Of a DNA stretch of 64,000 bases, positions 9,341-21,900 are shown piece by piece. The position numbers and the translations under genes are program-made. Below the pieces are notes generated by a model that saw only the letters and a list, made by a program, of their open reading frames with translations, did not search any database and had not been told where the DNA came from. The stretch comes from Hygrophila difformis (Eukaryota > Streptophyta > Magnoliopsida > Lamiales > Acanthaceae), in assembly GCA_030278955.1 (NCBI GenBank), contig JAOANR010000004.1:59235120-59299119 (forward strand). The letters run 5' to 3'. Every line of letters starts with the position of its first letter. The stretch's first letter is position 1.

Positions 9341-12300
9341 TTAAGTGTCACTCCAGGTACCATCATCTTCATCACTTCCGACAGCCTGAATCAGTATTGG
9401 ATTAACACAGCGAATACCAAAGAAAGGCTTAATGCCACTTATACGCAGGCAAGGATTACTACATCTGGCTCTTACTATAAGGACATATACATTTTACTGA
9501 GGTTGGGAGAGCATATACCTGACGAATTGCATTTGCCTTTTCCAGAATGGCATTGACTTGGAGCTGGGCAGAGGAGGTCTCAGGTGGTTGTACTTTATCT
9601 ATAAAGGTCGGTCGCAGATTGAACGACTGTCATCACACACATACAAACAACAACATAAATACATAATCTTAATACCCAAATCAAAGAGATATAAATTAAC
9701 AAATTGTGAGCAACTACGCAGGTGGTTCTCAAGTTATTTGTGTTCAGCTGTGGAAAATATGATGTCTTATTAAGCTGATGCTGGTGATGTAAGCAAAAAA
9801 CTACTAATGACAAATGCTATGAAATGGCAAGCAAGAGGACCTCCAGATTAGCGGTCATTCCATGTGCATACTAACAAATTAAAGATGACAATTAGAAATA
9901 TAGCTGTGTTCCCAGTAACTCACTTTTGTTCTAATTTGGTGTAGGAAGTCCCCCTTTTCATGTGGGTTTTTGGCCTGAAGATCTACACTTTGTTCATTTG
10001 TCGTCTGTGAGTTAAACTGCCAATCACCGAAATAGCTTTACCATAAGACTCAGAATTGGCTAAAATAACTAGGTTTATGGAGGGAAAGAAGAAATTGTGA
10101 AGAATCTCACCTTTCTTATATGCAACTTGACAGTACTCATGTGATCTTCTTTTGCAGGAGCTGGTTTAGGTTGAGAAATTGTTGATGATGAATGTTGAAG
10201 ATGAAATGCATAGTAAGAGTCTTCAGCCATTATCTCACTCTTGTGTCCCATACCATCCAGATGGGGCATCATACCTTTCCATTGAACGGGAGGAAGAGGT
10301 GGAGGATCAGGAGATGGTTCTAAGTGTAGACCTGCAAGATCCTTCTTACTGGTGGGGTTTCTTAGTTCCTTTCTGAAGGACCGACTTCCGGACCCCAAAC
10401 TTTGATGATCAAACAATTGGGATGGGTCAGAATTTTGCAATCCAACTCCAGCTGTTGAAACAGATTCTGTCAAAGAGATCCTGCGAAGGGAATCATACAA
10501 TTCATGATCCTTGCTAGTGGGTGATTCACTGGATTCCCACTTCTCAGAATTTGATTCTGACTGATTGCTATGACAATCATCTGATAAGGAAGGAGATGAT
10601 CTATAGAATGTATCCGCATCTGAGTCAGAACCATCATTGTGCTGAGTGACAGAAGCCTCTGGTACCAACTGAAATGAAGGAAATATATCACTAACACTTT
10701 TGCTATTATTGTTTCCTTCAGGGAACTTTAGTTTCAGCTTTGAAGTGTCAAATCCATCCATTGGTTGGAATGATATTTTCATGTGCTGAAGTGGAGGCGA
10801 TGAACAAGGTGATGATGCGGGAGATTCATGACAAAGGAGACGTATATTTCGCCCAGACAAAGTACGGGATGCAACATTTCGGTAGTTTTTCTGCTGAAAG
10901 TCATTAGCATGCTGGCACTCAACAGCATAGGAGTCTTCATCCCCACCAGGTAATAGTTTTTTATTGGATCCATTTGGCCGCATCGTATTGCTGAGGCCAA
11001 ATGTTTGAGATGAATTTCCGCTATACTTTTGATGATTTCCAGTAGCTTGGGGCATAGAATTGACAGGCAGAAGACGTTCAGATGCTGTTGCACTGGATCC
11101 AATAGAACTGGTACTAGAATTAATTGAATTGGTCAATTTACTGAGATCAATATTTAAATCTGCAGGTGAAATTTTCCAAGATGGCTTCCTTGATGAAATG
11201 CTGTTTTCTTGGTATTCATGGCTGTTAGAGCTATTCGTATCATGATTCTCTTCAATATTTTTTAAATCGTCTGGGCGATCACAGAAGCTAATCTTTCCAT
11301 CTTTGTTGCCAGGATCTTGAGGCATGCCATTTAATCTGCCAAAATCAGGTGGTTTTGAAGGCTGGAGACCTAACAAGCCACCATTAGTCCAGAATGAAAC
11401 TGAAGAGACACTAGAAGAGTCTGATGCATGTTTCTGAGACTCGAAACTGCTCCTTGTATTGTCAGCAATTGGCGTCCCTGATCTGTTGTCTCTGAAGTCC
11501 ACCGATGAAGTGCAAGAGACAGGTTCTACATGCTTTCCAGTGTTGCTGCTACCATTCTCACAGGAATCAACAAATCTGAGACTACCTGGAGTTAATGAGA
11601 CTCCAACTGTTTGAACTGATGGTAAGGTTTTGTCAAATGAAGACACGGAGTAAAACTCATCTTTTGCCTTGAACAGACTGTCGGCAGTTGATGATGATAC
11701 ATCCGTTTGGGATGACTGTAAGATCATGCCAATGGTGGGGAATCGGTGAAATTCATCTTTTTCCTGTAATAGACTCCCTGGAATTGCCAGCACAGCTGCT
11801 GCTTGCGATGTCTGTAAGGTGGTGTCAGATACGGAGGCTGAGTGAAATTCATCTTTTGCCAGGACGGGACTGCCTGGAGATGACAGCATTCCAACTGTTT
11901 GAGATGACTTTAGTTCATCTTTTGCCTGGAGTTGACTGCCTAGGGATGATGACATTCCATCCGGTTGTAATGAGTTAAAATCATCTTTTGCCTGGAGTGG
12001 ACCAGCTGGAGATGACGGCATTTCATCTGTTTGAAATGACTTAAATTCCGCTTTTGCCTGGAGTGGACTGCCTGGTGATGATGGCATTCCATCTGGTTGA
12101 GATGATTTAAGTTCATCTTTTGCCTGTAGTGGACTGCCAGGAAATGGCGGCATTCCATCTGGTTGGGAGGACTTAAATTCATCTTTTGCCTGGAGTGGAC
12201 TGCCCGGAGATGATGAAATTTCATCTGCTTGATATGAATGCAAGGTCGCGTCAGCTAAGGAAACCGAATTAAATTCATCTCTTGCCTGGAATTGACAGTC

Positions 12301-15300
12301 TGGAGTTGATGACATGGCAACGGTCTGAGATGAATGCGCTGTACTGCCATCCAAGAAGACCAGACCAGATTCATCTTCTGGTGCTACTCCGTTGACAGAA
12401 CTATTTGTTTCAACTGCAGACTTTGGAGACACTGTACAGTGATTTTCACAGCTAGTATCAGGAACAGAAGTTAAAGAAGCCAGAACATTTGATTCTGTAT
12501 TTGAAGATTGCCACTCTAAATTATGTCTTATACTCTGGCCTACTTCATCCTGTAATCTATTGTCTACCAACTCAGAGTATTGCTGCAAGTCTGCCTTCTT
12601 ACCCCAGTCAACATCAGTGTCACCCTCTGACTCAATGGTATTAAGCGCATCCATAAAATTATCGGTTTCACTTTCAATGTCATCATGATGAGCATCAGTA
12701 TTCTCAAGGTCTGGCACAGCTTTAGGCTGGGCATCAATTTTCTCTATTTCTTCAAAATTAAGAGCAATATCACCTACAGTTTCCAGGCCAAAATTTGGAG
12801 AAAATGATTCCAAATGGCCATTATAATTCTCCTGTATCATGAGATCATCATCAGACTGCTGCGTGGCGTGATTTAGAGTTTCACACCTTTCATCCCAAGT
12901 GACAGAAGAACTGGATACTCGCTCTTGTGACATATTAATTTGAATATCATCATATGTATCTGTACTTTTTGCTCTTAGGAAATCGTAATCTAGGAAATCA
13001 CTGCTGCGCCTCATCACCGGAGAAGAAATGGATTCTCTGGACTCTGGCTCTTCCAGCTGCACTGAGTAACTTGGAACGGAATCACCTTCAATGAAACCCG
13101 ATCCATTTCTCAAGTGTAAATTTAACTGTTCATCCAACTCTGATCTTAATGTTGTTGCTGTTTGAGTAGGGGAAGGATGTACACCAATATTCAGTTGAGT
13201 AAACTGCATTCTGTATTATGGAACTCACCAATTTAGTCCTTGTTTTGCGAAACTGAAAATGCTCATATTAATATAACCAAATCACAGATTCATTTGTCGT
13301 TTATCAATTAAGCCTTAATAAAACATAAAAAGAAAAAAGGTCAAGAAATGGTTGAACAGAAGTTACCTGCCACCGTTGCAAGAAAATGATGCATCTCGTG
13401 ATACTTCCCCATTCCTAGGCCATGATCTTCTCTTCTGTCCAAAATTCATCACATCTCAGTCCAAAAGAATTTACGATATAGGGAAATGAATACATGCACA
13501 AACCTTTACTTTACATTTGGAAACCAAAATAGCCATTAACAATTTGGGTTATTGGGCCATTAACAATTTGGGTTATTCCATTAATTTACATGTTATTAAT
13601 AAATTGGTTCAACGTGTTTCACTTGTTCATTCTTAATAAACCCTCAACAGCAAGCATCCCAAAAGATGGATCCAGGACCAGGTAAGTTGACAGGAAAATG
13701 AAGTTTTTCAGGCAGACACATGAGGATAGATAAACTAACAAGCAGTGTCGCTATCATTTCCAAGATACTAAGTCATCTGGCTTGACTTGTGTCATGAGTT
13801 TCCCCAGCTACAAGCAATAACACTACAATAGAATCATATCTTGTCCAAAAGCTAACTAACAATAACACTACAATAGAATCATTATCTTGTCCAAAAGCTA
13901 ACGATTTTACGCTTTACAGGTTAAAGTATTAATACATAATATGTCACTGACAAGGCCCCTTCACAGTTCACATCCAAGATTTTCCTCGTGACGCAGCTTT
14001 AGCATCATATTATCTAACCATTGTATCTGAACAAGCTCAAGGATATCTCTAACAACAGGACGTGCTAAAATATGTACTTCTTGGGACTTATCCTTTATGG
14101 AAGGAAATTTACCTTAATCCTACGCCCCTTCTTATCTTTTGAGATTTTCTTAGCAGTAATTTCACCAGATGCCATTGATGCTCTCTTGAAAAAGGTAGGA
14201 TCTGAATACCTTTTCAAGCAAGACCCAGGGCCGCCAGGGTCAAACCTACAAGAAAAGCAGCTTATTCTAATGACCAAAAAATCCATAAAATTAGACCAAG
14301 TATTTCAAATTTACCCTACCTATCAAGCAAGTGGAGATTCGGAAGATCACGAGAATCTTCATAAGAGCCCATTATAAATTCAGGCATTTCACTATATAAA
14401 ATGTGACTTTGTCTACATCGGATACGGGAATGCCAATTGGAGCCTGCAAATTAGATTTTCAATTAAAAACCTCAGTAGCTCTATGGAGCATATGCAAGTG
14501 CATGCTAGAAGGGGGAAGAAGTAGCAAAATTTGAAACTAGGAAGCCAGGACAGTAACCATACCAGCTGTGTAAGCAAAATGCAAGTGACTCTTCTGAGCA
14601 AGCACAGCCTTCTCAAGAGGAGAAAGTGCAGCTTCAAGTCGTTGAACACGACTCATCAACTTCCGGCTTCTAGAAGATGTTATTGTTACTTCTTCCTGCA
14701 AGCCATGAAAAACTTCTCCAGCAAATCTACCACATGCAACAAAGTTATTTCAATTACATTGAGAGAATGAGCAGAAATCCTTCGTGGTGATCAAAACAAG
14801 CTACAGAACAAAAACATAAATTTTACAAATAATAATGCTTTAGACAAATTGCTAGTTCAAAGCTTAGGATCCCATCCCATGGGTAAATGCAGTAAATATC
14901 TGTGCATATCTCGCAGAACAGTACTTCAACAGCTTCTAGCTGTTAGCACCGTCAATGTCTCTCTATCTCAAGACCTTTGATCTTTTAAGCTAAAATCCCC
15001 CTTTTCCGGAACAAATTTAACACCACAGCATACAGCACTAAATTAAAGATAATAGACAATCATTCTCATTTCATATCAGACTTACTTCTTCAGCCAAAAA
15101 AATTCACAAAATTTTGAACCACCAAAATGATTTTGTTTCCAAATTCGGAACTCCCACCCCCCACAACAAAAAGCTACGCAAAATTAATCCAACAACCACA
15201 ATAAATCAATTCAACATCCAACCAACCAGTAAACCCTAATACAAATCCCAAATTTAGGATATTCCAAACCCTTCACTAATTAAACTCCAAACACCCAAAC

Positions 15301-15514
15301 CAGTCAACCCTGGATAAATATAATTAAAAATTTAACAAGACTGACAGTTCAAAACTCACTCCGCGAGATCGCCAAGCTGACGTAACACACCGACCAGCCC
15401 GGATACCGTTATTCCCTCCAAAATCTCCTTCGGATCTTCTTTGTTGGCTTCCCTGTAGAGCTCCGGAGCTCCCAGTGCGTACTCATTCCTCACCACGACT
15501 CTCTCCAAAGGCAT
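9341..15514 (-). CDS. SCAR/WAVE family protein, nine exons
   Basis: Subunit of the WAVE/SCAR regulatory complex, which activates ARP2/3-driven actin nucleation at the cell cortex. Exons in coding order: 15514-15360, 14726-14563, 14443-14320, 14245-14113, 13434-13367, 13210-10111, 10004-9924, 9626-9519, 9385-9341. All introns are GT-AG and phases close, giving 1325 codons. Residues 1-192 are the SCAR homology domain ([53 protein letters not shown]). Exon 6 (residues 215-1248) is the long low-complexity serine-rich middle, with PPPLPPVQW near its end. The C-terminus carries WH2 ([16 protein letters not shown]), the C helix ([12 protein letters not shown]) and the acidic tail [10 protein letters not shown]. 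The start is set by the conserved MPL; upstream in-frame codons are 5' leader. The middle holds a 22-residue tandem repeat. SCAR2-like by layout, but the paralogue cannot be fixed. Confidence 0.93.
11640..12320 (-). repeat. 66-bp coding minisatellite in SCAR exon 6
   Basis: The plus strand shows 'catcttttgcctggagtgg' recurring every 66 bases (for example near 12181, 12115, 12049, 11983, 11917). The protein unit is 22 residues, consensus [14 protein letters not shown] plus SSQPDGMP. About six near-regular copies are followed by three or four diverged, longer ones. Period divisible by three keeps the frame. Confidence 0.9.
13818..13905. repeat. Tandem duplication of about 44 bp in SCAR intron 4
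   Basis: The block 'aataacactacaatagaatc' with 'cttgtccaaaagctaac' occurs twice in direct succession in the intron between exons 4 and 5. The copies differ by one or two bases. Confidence 0.7.
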
Positions 15515-17699
15515 CGTATTCCCCACTCCCCCCAAAAAAATCAACGCACCAAAAAAATACGAAATGCAAATCGAATGCTTGCCAATTAAACTCAGAAACG
15601 AACGACCAGAAACGGAAATCGACAACGAAACACCACGCGCAATTAGGCAATAAGATTGCAGCAGCTCAACTTCCCGGATAGTGAAAAGGGAAACAGTGAT
15701 AAGACATTGCCAACTCTGTAAGCCATTCCCGACAGAGAAGGTAAGGAAAGGGAAAGGGAAAGGGAACGCAGTCACGCACTGTGTGGGGGATAAACAGTGA
15801 TAGCGGAAATGACGGAAATGGGCTTCGCCATATGAACTGAATTGACGTAGATTAGACCGAAATGACGGAAATGACCCGGGAAAGTGCGGCACCCACGTCC
15901 TTTCTCGGCTTTCCGGCGTTTTTGTTTTTATAATAATCCGCCGTGACGGAGTCGTCACTCCGCTATTTAAATTGTAAGGATATTTGACAGTCCGTGGACC
16001 GCAACTCCGGATGCATCTGAACCGCTCATCTCTGGAGTTTGGGGAGAATGGATTTGTGGACCTGGGAACTCTTGAATGTCTATAATTAATTATGCCTGTA
16101 TTTTTTGAGTTAACTTTATTGTTTTGAGTAATTTACAGATAAAAAAGTACACTAGTCTTTCTAAAATTTTTGCTGCTTATCTGTCTGTCTACATATTTTT
16201 TTGTATGCCAGCAGACCATTTTTGAGGAGTACATATAGCTGTGGGGACTGTGGAAGCTTAATTCCTGCCATAATGTAAGATTTCCTTCCAATTGTTCCAA
16301 AAATATGCATTATAAGTATCAACTATTAATACCGCTACTTTAGTTTTAATTATTAGTATATCTTTCTTTCATAGTCGTCATTATATTTGTAATCACACCT
16401 CAAAATACCTTAGTGCATACTAATATTTTGCGGTTGGGTGTGGCTGGAAGTGATGGTAAGAAATTTAAAAAAGATAGTACATTTTGGTTTGGGCATGGGC
16501 CGTTTGATGAGAGGCAGAGGAAGAGGATTAGTTTATTACAGTAGACAGATCTAGGCCAAATTAAATTACATTATAATTTCATTTATCTATCAATTCAACT
16601 CAGAGAGATACCAGATCTTTGTTGCTATCCCCATGTCTGATTCAAGACACCCATGCTACACCGCCAGATCTAATTGCTAATTCATCTAATACGGACTACT
16701 TACATTATTATACATCTAAACATTAATCAATAAAGAATTTAGAGTGCATCATGCTGTCTACTTCTGACTAAGTTGTTTTCAACTGGCACTCAAAGTTGGT
16801 AATTGAAAATATTAATTCAAGCCCGAGTCAAGCAGGAATTGCGATAAATATGAATTTGAATGAACTATGAATAATTTCAATAGTATTATAATTATACTTT
16901 AGTATAATTCTCTAATTTTTACTAATAGAAAAATTACTGAGGATGTTGTAGTTGCAAGTTAGAGTGGTTGGAGCAGAATTTTTATGAGTTATATATAGGA
17001 GTTGTAGATTTTGATAAGAATTAGTAAAAGTTTTAATTTTATACAAAACCTTTTTGTAGAAGTATGTAACATACAATAATTTTAAAATAGTAGTATTAAT
17101 TTAATTGGAAACCATTAAATTTTTTTATCCGAAACCCAATTCAACTCTGATCTGATTGTCATCCCCTCATGTGGAGTCTTAGTTGACTTCGAATCTTTCC
17201 TCAATTTTATCACCTACTCCAATAATATTTTTATGGTACCAAAAAAAAAAAAAAGAGAGAGAGAGATTGCTGTACTATACTATTTCTTGAAGGATTAGTA
17301 CTAAGAATTAGAGTTCCTATTTCTTGAAGGACTATTAATTTCTTTCTGTCCCTTTAATTTAAATTATCTGCGAATGTTTTTAAAGATGTACAGTATGTCC
17401 GTTCATTCATCATTGCTGATGAATAAAAGGCAACAATATTAAGGTGAAAAGATTGAACTACTAATGGCTACAAATTACCGTATAGATTAGGTTAAAATGT
17501 AAGCATAGATCCCATCCCAATTAATTCATCTTTCCAACATCATTAATTATCTTTTCTCAGGTTATCAATGATGTCCACCAAAGTATGCATCTTTACGTAC
17601 TGAGATAATCTTGCCACTCACCCATATATATTAATTAATTGGAGCTTTAATATTCGAATATGATCTTATCATTTTTTGTTTGTTCCAAAAGAAAAATTA
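15515..17699. other. SCAR upstream region and intergenic DNA
   Basis: The first 250 bases are probably the SCAR 5' leader (purine-rich gggaaagggaaaggg run near 15747 on the plus strand). Beyond that the DNA is AT-rich, with no gene recognised and short A and GA runs near 17242-17266. Confidence 0.5.
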
Positions 17700-17962
17700 T
17701 ACTCCATCTGTTTCTAAATAAATGTAACGTTTTGACTTTTTATACTGTTCATTGTAGCACTTTAACTTTTATTTTTGTTATAGTTATACAAGAAAAAATA
17801 TAGCCAAGTGAGATCTTGTTGGATTCATCTCATCTTATAGTTTTGAAATATCAAATTTTTACAATTTTTTACTTGTACCGAATTTGAGTTATTAATAGTT
17901 TAAAATGTGCATTGGCATGCGTGCAGAGGAGAAACGTTACATTTAAAAAGAAACGGGTGGTA
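17700..17962. mobile_element. Stowaway-type MITE
   Basis: TA-ctccatctgtttctaaataa at the left and ...ttaaaaagaaacgggtgg-TA at the right, inverted. Interior motifs 'agatcttgttggattcatct' are shared with copies at 42140 and 55752. Confidence 0.75.
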
Positions 17963-18040
17963 CTATCACAAGCTATTACAAAATTAAGGGGGTACAGAAT
18001 CTGGTAGCTAGAAAAAAGTGGAAGCATAAACAAACCCTAA

Positions 18041-18486
18041 GAGCCCGTTTGGAATGCTTCTAGGGAGGTGTTTTTAATTTTTGCTTATGCCAAAAGCACT
18101 TCTAATATAAATTAGATGCTTGTTTTGGCTTTTAAGAAAAAAGCAAAAGCACATCGAAAAACCAAAAAAGTGCTTCTGGGAGAAGCAGTCCAGGAGGTGC
18201 TTATCCCAAAAGCAGAAGCCAAAAGCATTTCGTAAAATGTGAAAGGACTTAAATATCCCCACTACTTAATACTTCATAAATTACAATATAAGTAGCACGT
18301 CCTTTTTGGTAATTACTACATTCCAAAAGCACTTTTCATTTTTATTCATTCAAACATATCTTTTAGAAAAAACCGTTTTTCAAATATTCCATCCAAACAC
18401 AAAAGTTACATGTTTTTACTTTTGACTTCTACTTCTGCTTCTACTTTTGGCTTCTGTTTTTTTCAAAAGTCAATCCAAACGGGTCC
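18041..18486. mobile_element. MITE with GAGCCCGTTTGGA termini
   Basis: Left end gagcccgtttggaatgcttc; right end ...caatccaaacgggtcc, inverted. Both arms are rich in 'caaaagc' and 'agaagc' words that pair across the element. Termini resemble those of hAT/Harbinger-type MITEs; no clean target duplication, so superfamily left open. Confidence 0.6.
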
Positions 18487-19113
18487 TTACTAGGAGCCAA
18501 GGTGAATAATTAATTACATCTGTACACTACAAAGAGTAATTTCACAGTTTTGTGAGGACAAACAAATTAAATAGAAACAAGTGAGTAGTGAGGACAGGAC
18601 AACAACTCAGTCACATGAAACCATAAATGAATATCGGTATAGTCCTTGTCCCATCTTTGGTTTCTTCCTGTTATAATTATTTCTACCATAAAGCGACCCA
18701 ACAAGAACTTCAAATTTAGAAATGATGGGATTGCAGATTTGGAAGGGCCTGGGCATTATTATTTCATGTAGTTGCCACAGCTCTTGATAAGTGAATTGAA
18801 TTGAATGTACATAAATACTATCAATTTATATATACATGCATGCATTTTTGAGTGGTAGAAATTTCGTACACAGTAGTCATTATCTGGCAACGACGCTGCT
18901 CAATAACTGGATTCTAATTGTGAATAAATTGACGCTTAAAATGCTGAAAGTTAGATGTCCCTACTCCCTTTTAATTTCCTTTCATAATTTTGTGTTTTCA
19001 TTTATCATTTTTTATTTTGTTTTTTAATAGGAAGATAATTCATTTTATCTTACAACCAGCTCAACGTTTGTACCTTTTGGAAAAGGAACAAAGTAAAGGA
19101 TTACACATGAAGA
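18487..19113. other. Intergenic
   Basis: No gene or repeat recognised. Confidence 0.4.
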
Positions 19114-19121
19114 ATAACAAT

Positions 19122-20040
19122 TAGGGGTGGGAGTAGGCCAGACTACCCGACATGGGCCTATGGCCTAGCCTACGTAAGGCCAGATCAGGCCAGGCTTTTT
19201 TCGTAAATAGGCCAGGCTCACGCCATTTTAAAAGCTTTTTTAGCTAAATAGGCTCAGGCCAAGGCTTTATAAAGAGCCTATTAGGCCTACCAGGCCGGCC
19301 TATTTATGATTATTATTAGTATATTTATATTTATTGCACAAAGTATACGTTGCAGATTCATGAATACAGAGAAAGTATATGATATTAATATTATTATTTT
19401 ATGTAAAATACTCCCTCCGTCCCACCACACTTGTCCTGTTTGACATTTTTACACTGTTCATTGTTCAGCTTTGACTCAACTTTATCACAATATATATTTA
19501 GAGAAAAATAGTCGAGTTGGGTCTTGTTAGAATCGTATGATCATGTAGTTTTATAATATATATTTTGCAAAATTTTTCATTGTACATATTTTGAGATATT
19601 AACAGTTGAAAAAGTGCATTGGATTGTGTGCAAAAGTGAAACAAGACAAGTTAAATGGGACAGAGGGAGTAATTATTAGTTTTTTTCGAGAAGCAAATAA
19701 TTATTAGTTTGATCTTACATACTTTTTAAAATATATAAAGATTTTCCCCAGTATGTAAATAACTGTGGATAAAGTATTGCTTAAGTGCACAAATTTATGT
19801 GTTACAACTTTATAATTATATCCGGACATATTTAAAAAAAATTCTAACTTAATTTTAAAATATGCTTAATCAGGCTGTTAGAAGGCTTAAAACCCGGCCT
19901 ATTTATTTAAATAGGCCAAGCTCGGGCTTATAAAATAGGCCTATCGCAGGTAATAGGCCAGGCTCAGGCCGTATAAAATCGAAGTAGGCCTAGGCCGTAC
20001 AAGCCTAAGCCTAGCCCGGCCTAGCCTATTTCCACCTCTA
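19122..20040. mobile_element. Non-autonomous hAT-type element with nested MITE
   Basis: Begins taggggtgggagtaggcc and ends ggcctagcctatttccacct cta, imperfect inverted repeats. A perfect 8-bp direct repeat ataacaat flanks it (19114-19121, 20041-20048). Subterminal regions are full of 'aggcc' and 'ggcct' words, typical of hAT subterminal transposase-binding repeats. No transposase ORF. The Stowaway at 19409-19671 sits inside. Confidence 0.85.
19409..19671. mobile_element. Stowaway-type MITE nested in the hAT element
   Basis: TA-ctccctccgtcccaccacac at the left; gttaaatgggacagagggag-TA at the right. One of the best-preserved ends in the window, so a fairly recent insertion into the hAT element. 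Confidence 0.85.
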
Positions 20041-20048
20041 ATAACAAT

Positions 20049-20416
20049 TGGTTCCCTATCCACAAGCAAGGCCAACTAAGTAATAATTGAGTTAACATTA
20101 AACTAATCTTTGGAGTATTTTTGGTAACCTCTAATAGAATTTTGGATTCCCATAATCGTTTCATGTTTCAGCCTCAACCATTTATGGCACTATTACAAAT
20201 ATAATGAAGATCATAGATGGCAAAATATATATAGATAAATACAGATAAATATATATAGATAAAAAGGGAGGAGGTTCATGTCCTGAATCATTACAATTCT
20301 GAATATTTTGAATTTTATGTATTTTATGATGTTTAATAGTATATATGTAATTTGGCCCCAATTTAATCGGATATTCATTCCCTAAATACAAGATTTAATT
20401 AGTCAATTACACTATT
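20049..20416. other. Intergenic
   Basis: AT-rich; 'tatatagataaa'-type words near 20217-20265 recur at about 21480, 21835 and 23400, suggesting diverged copies of one repeat. Confidence 0.4.
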
Positions 20417-20434
20417 AATAGAATGTTGTGATTG

Positions 20435-20604
20435 AGGGTTGGGGATTTACCCTAGTGGTCAAGTCCCCTGCTCCCAATCAATAGGTTGGGGGTTCGATCC
20501 CTACCCGGCCCCCTATCCCTCCCCTTTGTCCCCCTTTGTAATTTGTGTGGCTTGGGCTCCCACACACCTTTGCCGACCCATGAGTGTCGATGTTTACCAA
20601 AAAA
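20435..20604 (+). mobile_element. tRNA-derived SINE with perfect target duplication
   Basis: A-box-like ttaccctagtggtcaag, B box ggttcgatccc, body with 'tttgtaatttgtgtggc', and a short A tail after gtttacc. The direct repeat aatagaatgttgtgattg (18 bp) is identical on both sides (20417-20434, 20605-20622). Same family as 4622-4782. Confidence 0.9.
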
Positions 20605-20784
20605 AATAGAATGTTGTGATTGTGGCAAAATAAATATGAAACTTTATTTGCGCGGATCTTTTGGGGAGTTATGTAGGGAAAAATTGTTTCCATTTTAATT
20701 AATTTTTTTATTCCATATGATGCTTTTCTCCATTTAAATATATTTATGCTAGATGATTTTATTAGTTTAGATTTAATTAAATCA

Positions 20785-21290
20785 AAGCAAGCATTTTATT
20801 AATTCCATACAACATGATTTTACTTTCATCTAGCATGATATAAATCAAATGAAAATAATTAAATCAAAACAAGCATTTTATTAATTCCATACAGCATGAT
20901 TTTACTTCTATCTCGCATGATATGAATCCTACACAACATGAAAATAATTAAATACAGTGCAAAAATCTTAAATGAAATGAATAAAAAGAACTCACATAAT
21001 TTGAAAATTAAAAGAAATATTTTATTAATTTTATATAACATGATTTTACTTTAATCTAGCATGATATGAATTCCATACAGCATGGAAATAATTAAAACGT
21101 AGCATAACAATCTTAAGTCTGATTAATAAAAAAGAACTTAGTAATTTTCAAATCGAAACAAGCATTTTATTAATTCCACACAGCTAAAAAATAATTAATG
21201 ATAGTGCAGAAATCTTAAATTAAATAAATAAATAAAATTCATAAAATGAAAATAAAAATAAGTATTTTATTACTCCTACACAACTGTAAC
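20785..21290. repeat. Degenerate tandem repeat array
   Basis: The phrase 'gcattttattaattcca' with 'acagcatgattttac' recurs at about 20791, 20873, 21015, 21162 and 21260. It alternates with 'gaaaataattaaa' and 'aatcttaaat' words. Spacing is about 82 then about 145 bases. AT-rich, non-coding. Confidence 0.65.
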
Positions 21291-21569
21291 GGAAAGGGAT
21301 CATTAATCAAATTAATTACCAACCAAAATGAATATTTTTTCCTATTTAAGTAATGAACTTTTATAAAGCAATAAATTAATCTCAAAACCAAACAACATAG
21401 AAATAGGATAATACAACATTTCAGAACCAACCTGAATAAATCCATTCAGGATGCTAACCGGATTGGATAAAAACATATATAGATAAACATGTATTTTTGG
21501 ATATATATATATAAGTAAAAAATATATATATCTATTTTTGGATATATATATATATAAGTAAAAAATATA

Positions 21570-21833
21570 TACTTCCTCTGTTTTCTTTTATCTGCTACGA
21601 ACCCACACAGTACGCAGTCCAATGCACATTTTAAACTATTAAGAACTCAATTTCGGTATAAGTAAAAATTCTAAAAGTTCGATATTTAGAAACTACACGA
21701 TGAGACGAATCTAACAAGATCTCAATTGGCTATATTTTAATTTGTATAACTATGATAAAAATTAAAATTAAAGTAATCCAATGAACAATACCACAAAATG
21801 GTTTGGGGCAATAATTTGAGAACGAAGGAAGTA
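21570..21833. mobile_element. Stowaway-type MITE (diverged)
   Basis: TA-cttcctctgttttcttttat at the left; gagaacgaaggaag-TA at the right. Interior 'gatgagacgaatctaacaag' matches copies at 26019 and 56058. Confidence 0.7.
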
Positions 21834-21900
21834 TATAGATAAAAAAAAAAAATAGGAATTTGGTTTTGGAGCTTAATTAGTTCCTGCTGGAGTTTTGAAA

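Noticed and set aside
15515..15958. N-terminal extension of the SCAR frame upstream of MPLERVV
   Set aside because: Low-complexity translation of 5' leader; SCAR proteins start at the conserved MPL.
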